Source: Adineta vaga (lineage: Eukaryota; Rotifera). Taken from it: 64,000 nt of DNA. This document shows positions 10,369 through 22,060 of the stretch, piece by piece. Within the stretch, counting starts at the first letter, position 1; every line of letters begins with the position of its first letter. Where the stretch lies: the NCBI GenBank assembly GCA_021613535.1, contig CP075495.1:496001-560000 (forward strand), written 5' to 3'. The notes under the pieces were generated by a model that had not been told where the DNA came from, searched no databases, and saw only the letters and a program-made list of their open reading frames with translations. The translations under genes were made by a program, and so were the position numbers.

Positions 10369-11439
10369 ATGGCTACTTCGATATCGGCAATCAATCAATC
10401 TCCAACACGTATTCAATGGATGTGGAAGGCTGGTGCAAATCCTTTTTCAAAGACAAGATTAGAAGAGTGGAAGCCATACTCTGATGTGGAAAATATAATC
10501 ATCGAAGAAGCATATCAATCTGGTAAAAAACATGCCGTATTGGATAATTACAGCATCGATTTCAAACACAGATTACAAATACTCAATACGGATGGTAACA
10601 AGCAACGCCCAATCAAAAGAACAATGTGTAATCGAAGCGATCTTTTACGAGAAGAACGATTTACATTTACTCCCATTAATCCTGAACAACCTTTCGGTGG
10701 TCTGTATGGTTGGATTTCACCATTTATTAAAGAAGTAGTGAAGCATCTAAATATCACGCATGAGCAACTACCTTCAAAGGATGAAACAGTCGTTCCTATG
10801 GTTGTAGGAAAAGCTGCATGTGGTATTATTGAAGAAGGCAAGAAAATTGGGAAGCAACGTGAGGCCGAACAGATTGCAAACACATTGCGAGAGCAGAAAA
10901 ATGCAGGAATTCAAAAAGTATGGCAGTGTTGTGCTCATCTATATTCATTGGAAAGTTTTTTATACAAGAAACTAAACGAGACAATGCGATTAATTGGCAG
11001 CAAACAACACGAACAAGAATGGCGAGATAAAATACATACATTAGGACCATTCTGTCTGCTCCTATGGGACAATCCATCCAATTACAAAACAACCGAGCGA
11101 GGAGCAATTTTCTATCGAGGAGGTAATTTATCGCAGGAACAAATTTTGTTATTCAAAAATGACAGTTCAAAAAGTATTTATGAAAAACCAATGCGTTCTT
11201 TTCCGTCATTCACCTCATGCAGTCGAAATCGATCTAAAGCTGAAAAATTTGGAAACGTTTTGTTTATCATGACAGTAAAGCATGCTTTTACTGTGGATCT
11301 TAAACCGTTCTCCAAGTATCCTGATGAAGAAGAAGAATTACTCTCTCCTGGTGTTTGTTTTACTGTTGATCGTTTGGAAAAAATTAACAAAAAACATCTA
11401 ATCTATTTGACACTTATACAGCAATATAGCCGTAAGTAA
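10369..11439 (+). CDS. WWE-domain mono-ADP-ribosyltransferase
   Basis: 356 aa, one exon from ATG 10369. A TTTCAG acceptor-like site sits just upstream at about 10346-10351, so a 5' non-coding exon is possible. Residues 15-85 look like a WWE domain (W17, W19, EW at 33-34, YSIDF, then PIKR), a fold known to bind ADP-ribose polymers in PARP-like proteins. The ART core follows: R250 in IFYRGG, S280-F-T-S283, and the acidic E321-x-E323 ahead of LLSPG, giving an intact R-S-ExE triad. The product should be an arginine-type mono-ADP-ribosyltransferase guided by ADP-ribose binding. It is cytosolic or nuclear, with no signal peptide or membrane segment. The fold is the same as in the ART-TPR gene 2.4 kb away on the opposite strand, but the sequences are too different for a recent duplication. 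Confidence 0.88.
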   Translation: MATSISAINQSPTRIQWMWKAGANPFSKTRLEEWKPYSDVENIIIEEAYQSGKKHAVLDNYSIDFKHRLQILNTDGNKQRPIKRTMCNRSDLLREERFTFTPINPEQPFGGLYGWISPFIKEVVKHLNITHEQLPSKDETVVPMVVGKAACGIIEEGKKIGKQREAEQIANTLREQKNAGIQKVWQCCAHLYSLESFLYKKLNETMRLIGSKQHEQEWRDKIHTLGPFCLLLWDNPSNYKTTERGAIFYRGGNLSQEQILLFKNDSSKSIYEKPMRSFPSFTSCSRNRSKAEKFGNVLFIMTVKHAFTVDLKPFSKYPDEEEELLSPGVCFTVDRLEKINKKHLIYLTLIQQYSRK

Positions 11440-12137
11440 TCGACATATTATTTTCTTGCTTTTTTTATCATCTTAATCTCCATGTCTTTTCGAACAGTAT
11501 AATATCAATCAGAAATATCAAGGTTTTTATGTATTAAAAGGAGACCTTATTTATGGCATCCTTATTATGTAACGTATCCTTACCTTTTTCTCAGCAGTAT
11601 ATCAGCGGCTAAAACGCAATCATAGTGTATCATTCAACACATTATAGAGTTAAGTGGTAGGAACAGATTACTCTCCATCAAAGTGATTCACTTCACATTA
11701 AAACTCTGTGAAATAACCGTGAATACTAATGGAAGTGTCGTAGGATGCATCAACATAGTAGAACAATGTTGACGACAACACATCTATCGAATGTTTTGTT
11801 TGAGTGACTACAGATAATTATAGTCAAATCTTCTAAGGAGAATGATGCATTAAGTTAACAAGTTTTGTAATATGTGCAACGCAGCGATTTTACTGGTATA
11901 CAGTTTTATTCATCTGACTAAGTAATATTGATCTGACTGATTTACCTGTAATAGTACTTGATGTGATCAACTGTAATTGTTGTGTAATTACGGACTATTG
12001 AATTACGAAAAAATAAGTTCTAAACCCCTTCAAAATTTCGCACCTTTTTTTCTTATAATGAAGCATATTTCAAGATTCTGCAAGTAGTGGTAACGCATTC
12101 ACTGTAAGATTGACAAATGTGGAACGCGATAGATATT
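11440..12137. other. Intergenic, no gene seen
   Basis: Stops are frequent in all frames and no repeat or RNA gene was recognised. It begins the gene-poor block of about 13 kb that contains the satellite. Confidence 0.4.
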
Positions 12138-12431
12138 CCCAGGTGAACAAATCCGATATTGAATCCGATAGGACCCTATAGGATCCAACGTTCCTACAAA
12201 ACCCTATCGGATTCCGTCAGTAAAATTTCCGTCGGAAGCTGCATATTTTATGAGCGTTCTTTTTAGTTATATTTTATTACGGTCTTATGGCCACCTGTCG
12301 GATCCGCAACAGATAGAATCCGAAGTGATTCCGTCACCAGGAATCCGATAGGATATTGTCGGATCATCGGATTCCGATAGAATCCGGCATGGGATCCGAT
12401 CGGATCCGAGTATCGGATTGATCGACCTGGG
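12138..12431. mobile_element. MITE-like element rich in ATCCGAT motifs
   Basis: Ends CCCAGGTGAACAAATCCGAT (12138 onward) and, in reverse complement, CCCAGGTCGATCAATCCGAT (from 12431) form terminal inverted repeats of about 22 bp with 4-5 mismatches. The interior is packed with variants of GGATCCGAT/ATCGGATTCC on both strands and can fold extensively. No coding region was found. No target-site duplication is obvious (flanks TAGATATT and TTCTTATA). Confidence 0.6.
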
Positions 12432-14478
12432 TTCTTATATAACCAATGGCGGAATCCACTAATACATATAGTACGTTTTTTAATACTGTGTGTCGTTGTA
12501 GTTTGGGTGGAAAGAGAAACATTCAAACATGGACAACTTTAATTTCATTATTTTTCTCAAAAATACACGTAACTTGATGAGTACAGCTATTTTCTAGCTT
12601 AATTGGCGAACTTATGCCTTGTTTGATCTTGTCATACTTGTACAAAATATATCACAAGTTCAAGACATATCTTAGATTAAGAGGATCCTTCACAATACTC
12701 TAGAAGCTTCTAGAAACGTACAGAAGGATCTAATCGTAGCTATGAGACAGAGAACTTTTTTCAATGCCGTGGAGGGCTCTTCGTAAACTGCTGCCTCCTT
12801 CTGCTACTATCGAAATTTATAAGACGACCATTGCCCTCTGCCTATCAACTCGAGTAAAGGTGTCCACAGATCCATTCATCCAGAGTTTATGAGGAGGAGA
12901 GTGTTACTTTTTTCTCTCGAACACTTTTACACTTTCTTTCAGATCATATGTTCACACAAACTTCTATTTCTCAGTGTAGTTACGGTACTAGATGTTGGAG
13001 TAGTAGCAAATTCTCTTTGAAAGATTGCCTGTGGGAATAGTTATTAGGAGACTACTAGAGTAGCTCAACTATTTAGTAATCCACTCGTCGCTATTTTTCA
13101 CCTTTTTCACAAAATATTTGATGCAATTCAAGACGAACGAAATGAATTGACTAATACTAGACTATAGATCGATTTTTAAGGACGTTATCATTAGTCTAGC
13201 TTTTACGAAAAAAATTGATCATTGAAAATAGCAAGTTCTATCTCGATGTTGTATATTACAAAATCAGTTCATTCGGGTTGTGATCATTTCATTATCAAAT
13301 AATTTCAAAGATCAACTCGACATTAACCGATATTCGTTTACTTTTAGCATTATGAAACTGAATCGTATTTCTAAGCCTAGAGGAAGAATTATATCTTGGA
13401 CTCTTCTTCATATCTTGTGTAGTATTTGAGAAATATGCAGAGGCTATAATATATCATTTCATGAAAAAACATAATCACTACTTAGTTTTAAGTGCTTTAA
13501 AACGTCTCACTCTCATTACATCGCACCGCTTTTTCTCAAATTATTAGTTCAATCCAATAAAGTAGAACATCAGAACAGAAGTTGTGCCGCTCAACTGTTC
13601 TGTACAGCAGTAACATTAATTAAGCTTCATATCTCTCTTTATCATTATAACAAATAGAGAGATTCAGCTTTGTTTTTGTTAATACTATATTTCATTTGCC
13701 TAGCATCTACGTACATTCATATGTGACTATTTTACATACCACATGATCCTATATACTGAAGAGAACCATAGAAAGAAACAAAGGAGCAGATCACGTGTTG
13801 TATGTACTAGAGTCGTACATATTAATAAAACTTGTAATCATCATCCCGTTCACAATTTCATTCAGCTTCGTACTTGGCATTGACATGATTCCGATGATCT
13901 AACATAATAGATGCCGTAACCAGCTTCGTATCTCTATGAATTCGTATTTCTTCTCTCGATCATGTAGAAGGGGGAGTGAGTGCAACCATATTTTTTGGGT
14001 ATACTACCACCAAAAAAACGAACTTTCTAAAAGCAGGGAGGCGCAACCCCCTTTCTTCCTATTAATTTTCTGACGAAAGGGGGTCGCCACACCTCACTTG
14101 CCCCTCCCTATCTAGCCTACTGCGATCATGTGTTTGATAATACAATCGACCTTTGACGACTACTTAGTAGTATAAAACAAGATAGGGAGATCCAATACAT
14201 GACTGAGTAACGAAGGAGATCTACATCGAGTTCCGCAGTATAAAACTTAGGGAGAAAACGTGTAACAATTTCCTAGAAGTAAGCGGGCTCATACATGATA
14301 TACCTTTTTCAGCCACTCCTAAAAGAAAATGTGTTGCGAAGGATCATAAACATTATTTATCATCTCGATCTCGTGTTGACATATCCCTTCCGACACTTCT
14401 CATTTCACGCGATAAGCAGCAAAACGTACAAACGAATACTACTTTCTACGACGAATATCTACCAAAACCAGTGAGCAT
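12432..14478. other. Intergenic, no gene seen
   Basis: No credible ORF. It holds a perfect heat-shock-element-like site (12702-12716) and an imperfect hairpin around 14041-14090 (a GGCGCAACCCCCTTTC arm against GAAAGGGGGTCGCC). Confidence 0.4.
12702..12716. promoter_or_regulatory. Heat-shock-element-like triplet
   Basis: aGAAgcTTCtaGAAa gives three alternating nGAAn units at 5-bp spacing, the textbook HSF trimer site, with a further GAA at 12722-12724 out of strict phase. No gene starts nearby, so function is doubtful. Confidence 0.3.
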
Positions 14479-14804
14479 CAGTGACATGATCGATTCGGTT
14501 TCGAACCGAACCGAACGGAACCGAATTGACTCGGTCCGGTTCGATTTTAGATTTTTAGTAAACGGTTTGGTTTAATTTAAAACTTTTTTGGTTCCATTCG
14601 ATTCGGTTTGAGAATAATGGGACGGAATCCCATCAAAATCGATAATTCTAACACATTTCTATACTTTTTAAAAATTTTGACTCGATTCGACCCGGTTCGG
14701 CTCGACTAAAAACGTTTTCGGTTCGAATCGATCAACGATTTTCTAACGTCGGATCGACTCCGTTCGGTTCGGTTCGACAAAAATAAAACCGAATCCCATC
14801 ACTG
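14479..14804. mobile_element. hAT-type MITE
   Basis: The ends are CAGTGACATGATCGATTCGG at left and, reverse-complemented, CAGTGATGGGATTCGGTTTT at right. They are flanked by an 8-bp duplication with one mismatch, GTGAGCAT (14471-14478) and CTGAGCAT (14805-14812). CAGTG-type ends with 8-bp target duplications are diagnostic of hAT elements. The 326-bp body consists of GGTTCGGTTCG-like repeats and has no ORF. Confidence 0.75.
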
Positions 14805-15169
14805 CTGAGCATTCAAATCTTCTTTTCGTTCTTCTCTCACGTCCAAGCGATCTGTAGGTGAAGCGATACACCATCACAACTTATACCTTTCTCACAAATT
14901 GCTAAATCGACATTAACTTCATTTTAAGATTTTTTTAGGTAGAGACCTAAAGGACGTCAGTCACCAATACTCAAATAAAATCTATTCAGATATCCGACTT
15001 ATAAATTGTATCCGACTGACCATATCAAACGCTTCAAACACATCAAGACTGAACTGTTCTATCTCCACTGTTCCTTATTCCAGTGACAAAAAATCCTTTG
15101 ACATACTGCAATCACTAAACTGGTGCAAATCAAATATTTTCATAAACAGTTAATACTTCAGGTTCTACT

Positions 15170-18100
15170 TCCATGTGATGTCCGTTGATGTTCTCATACT
15201 CCTACACTTTGGTTCGATGTTAGTCAAACGGTTGAACAGAAGTCTCATGAGAACTGTCTCTATTCCATGTGATGTCCGTTGATGTTCTCATGCTCCTACA
15301 CTTTGGTTCGATGTTAGTCAAACGGTTGAACAAAAGTCTGATGAGAACTGTCTCTATTCCATGTGATGTCCGTTGATGTTCTCATGCTCCTACACTTTGG
15401 TTCGATGTTAGTCAAACGGTTGAACAAAAGTCTGATGAGAACTGTCTGTATTCCATGTGATGTCCGTCGATGTTCTCATGCTCCTACACTTTGGTTCGAT
15501 GTTAGTCAAACGGTTGAACAGAAGTCTGATGAGAACTGTCTGTATTCCATGTCATGTCCGTTGATGTTCTCATGCTCCTACACTTTGGTTCGATGTTAGT
15601 CAAATAGTTGAAGCGAAGTATTATGAGAACTGTCTCTATTCCATGTGATGTCCGTTGATGTTCTCATACTCCTACACTTTGGTTCGATGTTAGTTGAATA
15701 GTTGAAGAGCAGTCTCTTCAGAACTATCTGTATTCCATGTGATGTCCGTTGATGTTCTCATACTCCTACACTTTGGTTCGATGTTAGTCAAACGGTTGAA
15801 CAGAAGTCTCGTGAGAACTGTCTGTATTCCATGTGATGTCCGTTGATGTTCTCATGCTCCTACACTTTGCTTCGATGTTAGTTGAATAGTTGAAGAGCAG
15901 TCTCTTCAGAACTGTCTGTATTCCATGTGATGTCCGTTGATGTTCTCATGCTCCTACACTTTGGTTCGATGTTAGTCAAACGGTTGAACAGAAGTCTCGT
16001 GAGAACTGTCTCTATTCCATGTGATGTCCGTTGATGTTCTCATGCTCCTACACTTTGCTTCGATGTTAGTTGAATAGTTGAAGAGCAGTCTCTTCAGAAC
16101 TGTCTGTATTCCATGTGATGTCCGTTGATGTTCTCATGCTCCTACACTTTGGTTCGCTGTTAGTCAAACGGTTGAACAGAAGTCTGATGAGAACTGTCTC
16201 TATTCCATGTCATGTCCGTTGATGTTCTCATACTCCTACACTTTGGTTCGATGTTAGTCAAATAGTTGAAGCGAAGTATTATGAGAACTGTCTGTATTCC
16301 ATGTGATGTCCGTTGATGTTCTCATACTCCTACACTTTGGTTCGATGTTAGTTGAATAGTTGAAGAGCAGTCTCTTCAGAACTGTCTGTATTCCATGTGA
16401 TGTCCGTTGATGTTCTCATGCTCCTACACTTTGGTTCGATGTTAGTCAAACGGTTGAACAGAAGTCTCATGAGAACTGTCTGTATTCCATGTGATGTCCG
16501 TTGATGTTCTCATGCTCCTACACTTTGGTTCGATGTTAGTCAAACGGTTGAACAGAAGTCTCGTGAGAACTGTCTCTATTCCATGTGATGTCCGTTGATG
16601 TTCTCATGCTCCTACACTTTGGTTCGATGTTAGTCAAATAGTTGAAGCGAAGTATTATGAGAACTGTCTCTATTCCCTGTGATGTCCGTTGATGTTCTCA
16701 TACTCCTACACTTTGGTTCGATGTTAGTCAAACGGTTGAACAGAAGTCTCATGAGAACTGTCTCTATTCCATGTGATGTCCGTTGATGTTCTCATACTCC
16801 TACACTTTGGTTCGATGTTAGTCAAACGGTTGAACAGAAGTCTCGTGAGAACTGTCTGTATTCCATGTGATGTCCGTCGATATTCTCATGCTCCTACACT
16901 TTGCTTCGATGTTAGTCAAACGGTTGAACAGAAGTCTGATGAGAACTGTCTGTATTCCATGTGATGTCCGTTGATGTTCTCATACTCCTACACTTTGGTT
17001 CAATGTTAGTTGAATAGTTGAAGAGCAGTCTCTTCAGAGCTGTCTCTATTCCATGTGATGTCCGTTGATGTTCTCATGCTCCTACACTTTGGTTCGATGT
17101 TAGTCAAACGGTTGAACAGAAGTCTGATGAGAACTGTCTGTATTCCATGTGATGTCCGTTGATGTTCTCATGCTCCTACACTTTGGTTCAATGTTAGTTG
17201 AATAGTTGAAGAGCAGTCTCTTCAGAGCTGTCTCTATTCCATGTGATGTCCGTTGATGTTCTCATGCTCCTACACTTTGGTTCGATGTTAGTCAAACGGT
17301 TGAACAGAAGTCTGATGAGAACTGTCTGTATTCCATGTGATGTCCCTCGATATTCTCATACTCCTACACTTTGGTTCGATGTTAGTCAAACGGTTGAACA
17401 GAAGTCTCGTGAGAACTGTCTGTATTCCATGTGATGTCCGTTGATGTTCTCATGCTCCTACACTTTGGTTCGATGTTAGTCAAACGGTTGAACAGAAGTC
17501 TGATGAGAACTGTCTCTATTCCATGTGATGTCCGTTGATGTTCTCATACTCCTACACTTTGGTTCGATGTTAGTCAAACGGTTGAACAGAAGTCTCGTGG
17601 AGAACTGTCTCTATTCCATGTGATGTCCGTTGATGTTCTCATGCTCCTACACTTTGGTTCGATGTTAGTCAAACGGTTGAACAGAAGTCTGATGAGAACT
17701 GTCTGTATTCCATGTGATGTCCGTTGATGTTCTCATACTCCTACACTTTGGTTCGATGTTAGTCAAACGGTTGAACAGAAATCTCGTGAGAACTGTCTGT
17801 ATTCCATGTGATGTCCGTTGATGTTCTCATGCTCCTACACTTTGGTTCGATGTTAGTCAAACGGTTGAACAGAAGTCTGATGCGAACTGTCTGTATTCCA
17901 TGTGATGTCCGTTGATGTTCTCATGCTCCCACACTTTGGTTCGATGTTAGTCAAACGGTTGAACAGAAGTCTGATGAGAACTGTCTGTATTCCATGTGAT
18001 GTCCGTTGATGTTCTCATGCTCCTACACTTTGGTTCGATGTTAGTCAAACGGTTGAACAGAAGTCTCGTCAGAACTGTCTCTATTCCATGTGATGTCCGT

Positions 18101-21100
18101 TCATGTTCTCATGCTCCTACACTTTGGTTCGATGTTAGTCAAACGGTTGAACAGAAGTCTGATGAGAACTGTCTGTATTCCATGTGATGTCCGTTGATGT
18201 TCTCATGTTCCTACACTTTGGTTCGATGTTAGTCAAACGGTTGAACAGAAGTCTCGTGAGAACTGTCTGTATTCCATGTGATGTCCGTTGATGTTCTCAT
18301 ACTCCTACACTTTGGTTCGATGTTAGTTGAATAGTTGAAGAGCAGTCTCTTCAGAACTGTCTGTATTCCATGTGATGTCCGTTGATGTTCTCATGCTCCT
18401 ACACTTTGGTTCGATATTGGTCAAACGGTTGAACAGAAGTCTCTTCAGAGCTGTCTGTATTCCATGTGATGTCCGTTGATGTTCTCATGCTCCTACACTT
18501 TGGTTCGATGTTAGTCAAACGGTTGAACAGAAGTCTCGTGAGAACTGTCTGTATTCCATGTGATGTCCGTTGATGTTCTCATACTCCTACACTTTGGTTC
18601 GATGTTAGTCAAACGGTTGAACAGAAGTCTCGTGAGAACTGTCTGTATTCCATGTGATGTCCGTCGATATTCTCATGCTCCTACACTTTGCTTCGATGTT
18701 AGTCAAACGGTTGAACAGAAGTCTGATGAGAACTGTCTCTATTCCATGTGATGTCCGTTGATGTTCTCATGCTCCTACACTTTGGTTCGATGTTAGTCAA
18801 ACGGTTGAACAGAAGTCTGATGAGAACTGTCTGTATTCCATGTGATGTCCGTTGATGTTCTCATGCTCCTACACTTTGGTTCAATGTTAGTTGAATAGTT
18901 GAAGAGCAGTCTCTTCAGAACTGTCTGTATTCCATGTGATGTCCGTTGATGTTCTCATGCTCCTACACTTTGGTTCGATATTGGTCAAACGGTTGAACAG
19001 AAGTCTCTTCAGAGCTGTCTGTATTCCATGTGATGTCCGTTGATGTTCTCATACTCCTACACTTTGGTTCGATGTTAGTCAAACGGTTGAACGGAAGTCT
19101 TTTCAGAGCTGTCTGTATTCCATGTGATGTCCGTTGATGTTCTCATGCCCCTACACTTTGGTTCGATGTTAGTCAAACGGTTGAACAGAAGTCTGATGAG
19201 AACTGTCTGTATTCCATGTGATGTCCGTTGATGTTCTCATGCTCCTACACTTTGGTTCAATGTTAGTTGAATAGTTGAAGAGCAGTCTCTTCAGAGCTGT
19301 CTCTATTCCATGTGATGTCCGTTGATGTTCTCATGCTCCTACACTTTGGTTCGATGTTAGTCAAACGGTTGAACAGAAGTCTGATGAGAACTGTCTGTAT
19401 TCCATGTGATGTCCCTCGATATTCTCATACTCCTACACTTTGGTTCGATGTTAGTCAAACGGTTGAACAGAAGTCTCGTGAGAACTGTCTGTATTCCATG
19501 TGATGTCCGTTGATGTTCTCATGCCCCTACACTTTGGTTCGATGTTAGTCAAACGGTTGAACAGAAGTCTGATGAGAACTGTCTGTATTCCATGTGATGT
19601 CCGTTGATGTTCTCATGCTCCTACACTTTGGTTCAATGTTAGTTGAATAGTTGAAGAGCAGTCTCTTCAGAGCTGTCTCTATTCCATGTGATGTCCGTTG
19701 ATGTTCTCATACTCCTACACTTTGGTTCGATGTTAGTCAAACGGTTGAACAGAAGTCTGATGAGAACTGTCTGTATTCCATGTGATGTCCGTTGATGTTC
19801 TCATGCTCCTACACTTTGCTTCGATGTTAGTCAAACGGTTGAAGAGAAGTCTCATGAGAACTGTCTCTATTCCATGTGATGTCCGTTGATGTTCTCATAC
19901 TCCTACACTTTGGTTCGATGTTAGTCAAACGGTTGAACAGAAGTCTGATGAGAACTGTCTGTATTCCATGTGATGTCCGTTGATGTTCTCATGCTCCTAC
20001 ACTTTCGTTCGATGTTAGTCAAACGGTTGAAGAGAAGTCTCATGAGAACTGTCTCTATTCCATGTGATGTCCGTTGATGTTCTCATACTCCTATACTTTG
20101 GTTCGATATTGGTCAAACGGTTGAACAGAAGTCTCTTCAGAGCTGTCTCTATTCCATGTGATGTCCGTTGATGTTCTCATGCTCCTACACTTTGCTTCGA
20201 TGTTAGTCAAATAGTTGAAGCGAAGTATTATGAGAACTGTCTCTATTCCATGTGATGTCCGTTGATGTTCTCATACTCCTACACTTTGCTTCGATGTTAG
20301 TCAAATAGTTGAAGCGAAGTATTATGAGAACTGTCTCTATTCCATGTGATGTCCGTTGATGTTCTCATACTCCTACACTTTGGTTCGATGTTAGTCAAAC
20401 GGTTGAACAGAAGTCTGATGAGAACTGTCTCTATTCCATGTGATGTCCGTTGATGTTCTCATACTCGTACACTTTGGTTTGATGTTAGTCAAACGGTTGA
20501 ACAGAAGTCTCGTGAGAACTGTCTGTATTCCATGTGATGTCCGTTGATGTTCTCATACTCCTACACTTTGGTTCGATATTGGTCAAACGGTTGAACAGAA
20601 GTCTCTTCAGAGCTGTCTCTATTCCATGTGATGTCCGTTGATGTTCTCATACTCCTACACTTTGGTTCGATGTTAGTCAAACGGTTGAACAGAAGTCTGA
20701 TGAGAACTGTCTGTATTCCATGTGATGTCCGTTGATGTTCTCATACTCCTACACTTTGGTTCGATGTTAGTCAAACGGTTGAACAGAAGTCTGATGAGAA
20801 CTGTCTGTATTCCATGTGATGTCCGTTGATGTTCTCATACTCCTACACTTTGGTTCGATGTTAGTCAAACGGTTGAACAGAAGTCTGATGAGAACTGTCT
20901 GTATTCCATGTGATGTCCGTTGATGTTCTCATGCTCCTACACTTTGGTTCGATGTTAGTCAAACGGTTGAACAGAAGTCTGATGAGAACTGTCTGTATTC
21001 CATGTGATGTCCGTTGATGTTCTCATGCTCCTACACTTTGGTTCGATGTTAGTCAAACGGTTGAACAGAAGTCTCGTGAGAACTGTCTGTATTCCATGTG

Positions 21101-22060
21101 ATGTCCGTTGATGTTCTCATGCTCCTACACTTTGGTTCGATGTTAGTCAAACGGTTGAACAGAAGTCTGATGAGAACTGTCTGTATTCCATGTGATGTCC
21201 GTCGATGTTCTCATGCTCCTACACTTTGCTTCGATGTTAGTTGAATAGTTGAAGAGCAGTATTATGAGAACTGTCTCTTTTCCATGTGATGTCCGTTGAT
21301 GTTCTCATACTCGTACACTTTGGTTTGATGTTAGTCAAACGGTTGAACAGAAGTCTCGTGAGAACTGTCTCTATTTCCTTGCATGTCTTTGGTTCTCATT
21401 TTACTCCTACACTTTGTTCGAGTCAAACGACGGTTGAACAGAGTCTCGATGCAGGGAACTGTCTGTATTCCATGTGATGTCGTTGATATTCTCATGCTCC
21501 TACACTTTGGTTCGATGTTAGTCAAACGGTTGAGACAGAAGTCTGATGAGAAGCTGTCTGTATTCATGTGATGTCCGTTGATGTTCTCATTACTCCTGAC
21601 ACTTTGGTTCGATGTTAAGTTTGAAACGGTTGAACAGAAGTCTCTTCAGAGCTGTCTCTATTCCATGTGATGTCCGTTGTTGATGTTCTCATCATGCTCC
21701 TAACCCAACTTTGGTTCGATGTTAGTCAAAACGGTTGAACAGAAGTCTGATGAGAATCTGTCTGTATTCCATGTGATGTCCACGTGATACAGTTCTCTCA
21801 TGTCTCCTACAACTTTTGGTTCAATGTAGTATCTCCTGACCATAGTTGAAAGAGCAGTCTCTTACAGAAGCTGTCTGTATATCCATGTGTCATGCTCCGT
21901 TGATGTTCTCATGCTCCTACACTTTGATGTTCGATGTTAGTCGAAACGGTTGAACATGAAGTCTCCCTCATGAGAACTGTCTGTATTCCATGTGATGTCC
22001 GTTGATGTTCTCATAATAGCTCCTACACTTTGTTTCGATGTTGGTCAAACGGTTGAACGG
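15170..22060. repeat. 94-bp satellite array, about 73 copies
   Basis: The period is exactly 94 bp over most of the block; for example, the CATGTGATGTCC phrase recurs at 15361 and 15455. Three unit types differ in the second half: TCAAACGGTTGAACAGAAG (majority), TTGAATAGTTGAAGAGCAG, and TCAAATAGTTGAAGCGAAG. Each unit contains GTTCTCAT and, about 50 bp later in the majority types, ATGAGAAC, which are reverse complements, so each can form a hairpin. No frame stays open for more than 78 codons and frames change between units, so it is non-coding. From about 21370 to the right edge the units carry many short insertions and deletions. Confidence 0.95.

Noticed and set aside
10548-11390. Open frames opposite or overlapping the WWE-ART gene (10532-10738, 10548-10883, 10826-11107, 11178-11390)
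   Set aside because: They are shadows of the 356-aa frame that carries all ADP-ribosyltransferase motifs.
12263-12526. 87-codon minus-strand frame rich in Arg, Ser and Gly
   Set aside because: Lies mostly within the inverted-repeat element; its composition reflects the ATCCGAT repeats.
14041-14090. Hairpin with CCCCCTTTC/GAAAGGGGG arms as a possible RNA gene or transposon
   Set aside because: Imperfect stem, no target duplication and no recognisable RNA family; noted only in the spacer entry.
15363-21571. Series of 62-78-codon open frames in the satellite (starting MMSVDVL when GTG is read as Met)
   Set aside because: They recur because the unit recurs; the 94-bp period is not a multiple of three, frames change each unit, the starts are GTG and no longer product is possible.
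15170-22060. CRISPR-like array
   Set aside because: There are no unique spacers; whole 94-bp units repeat head to tail in a eukaryotic genome.
15170-22060. tRNA/SINE origin suggested by GGTTCGAT (B-box-like)
   Set aside because: No A-box at the right distance and no tRNA fold in the unit.
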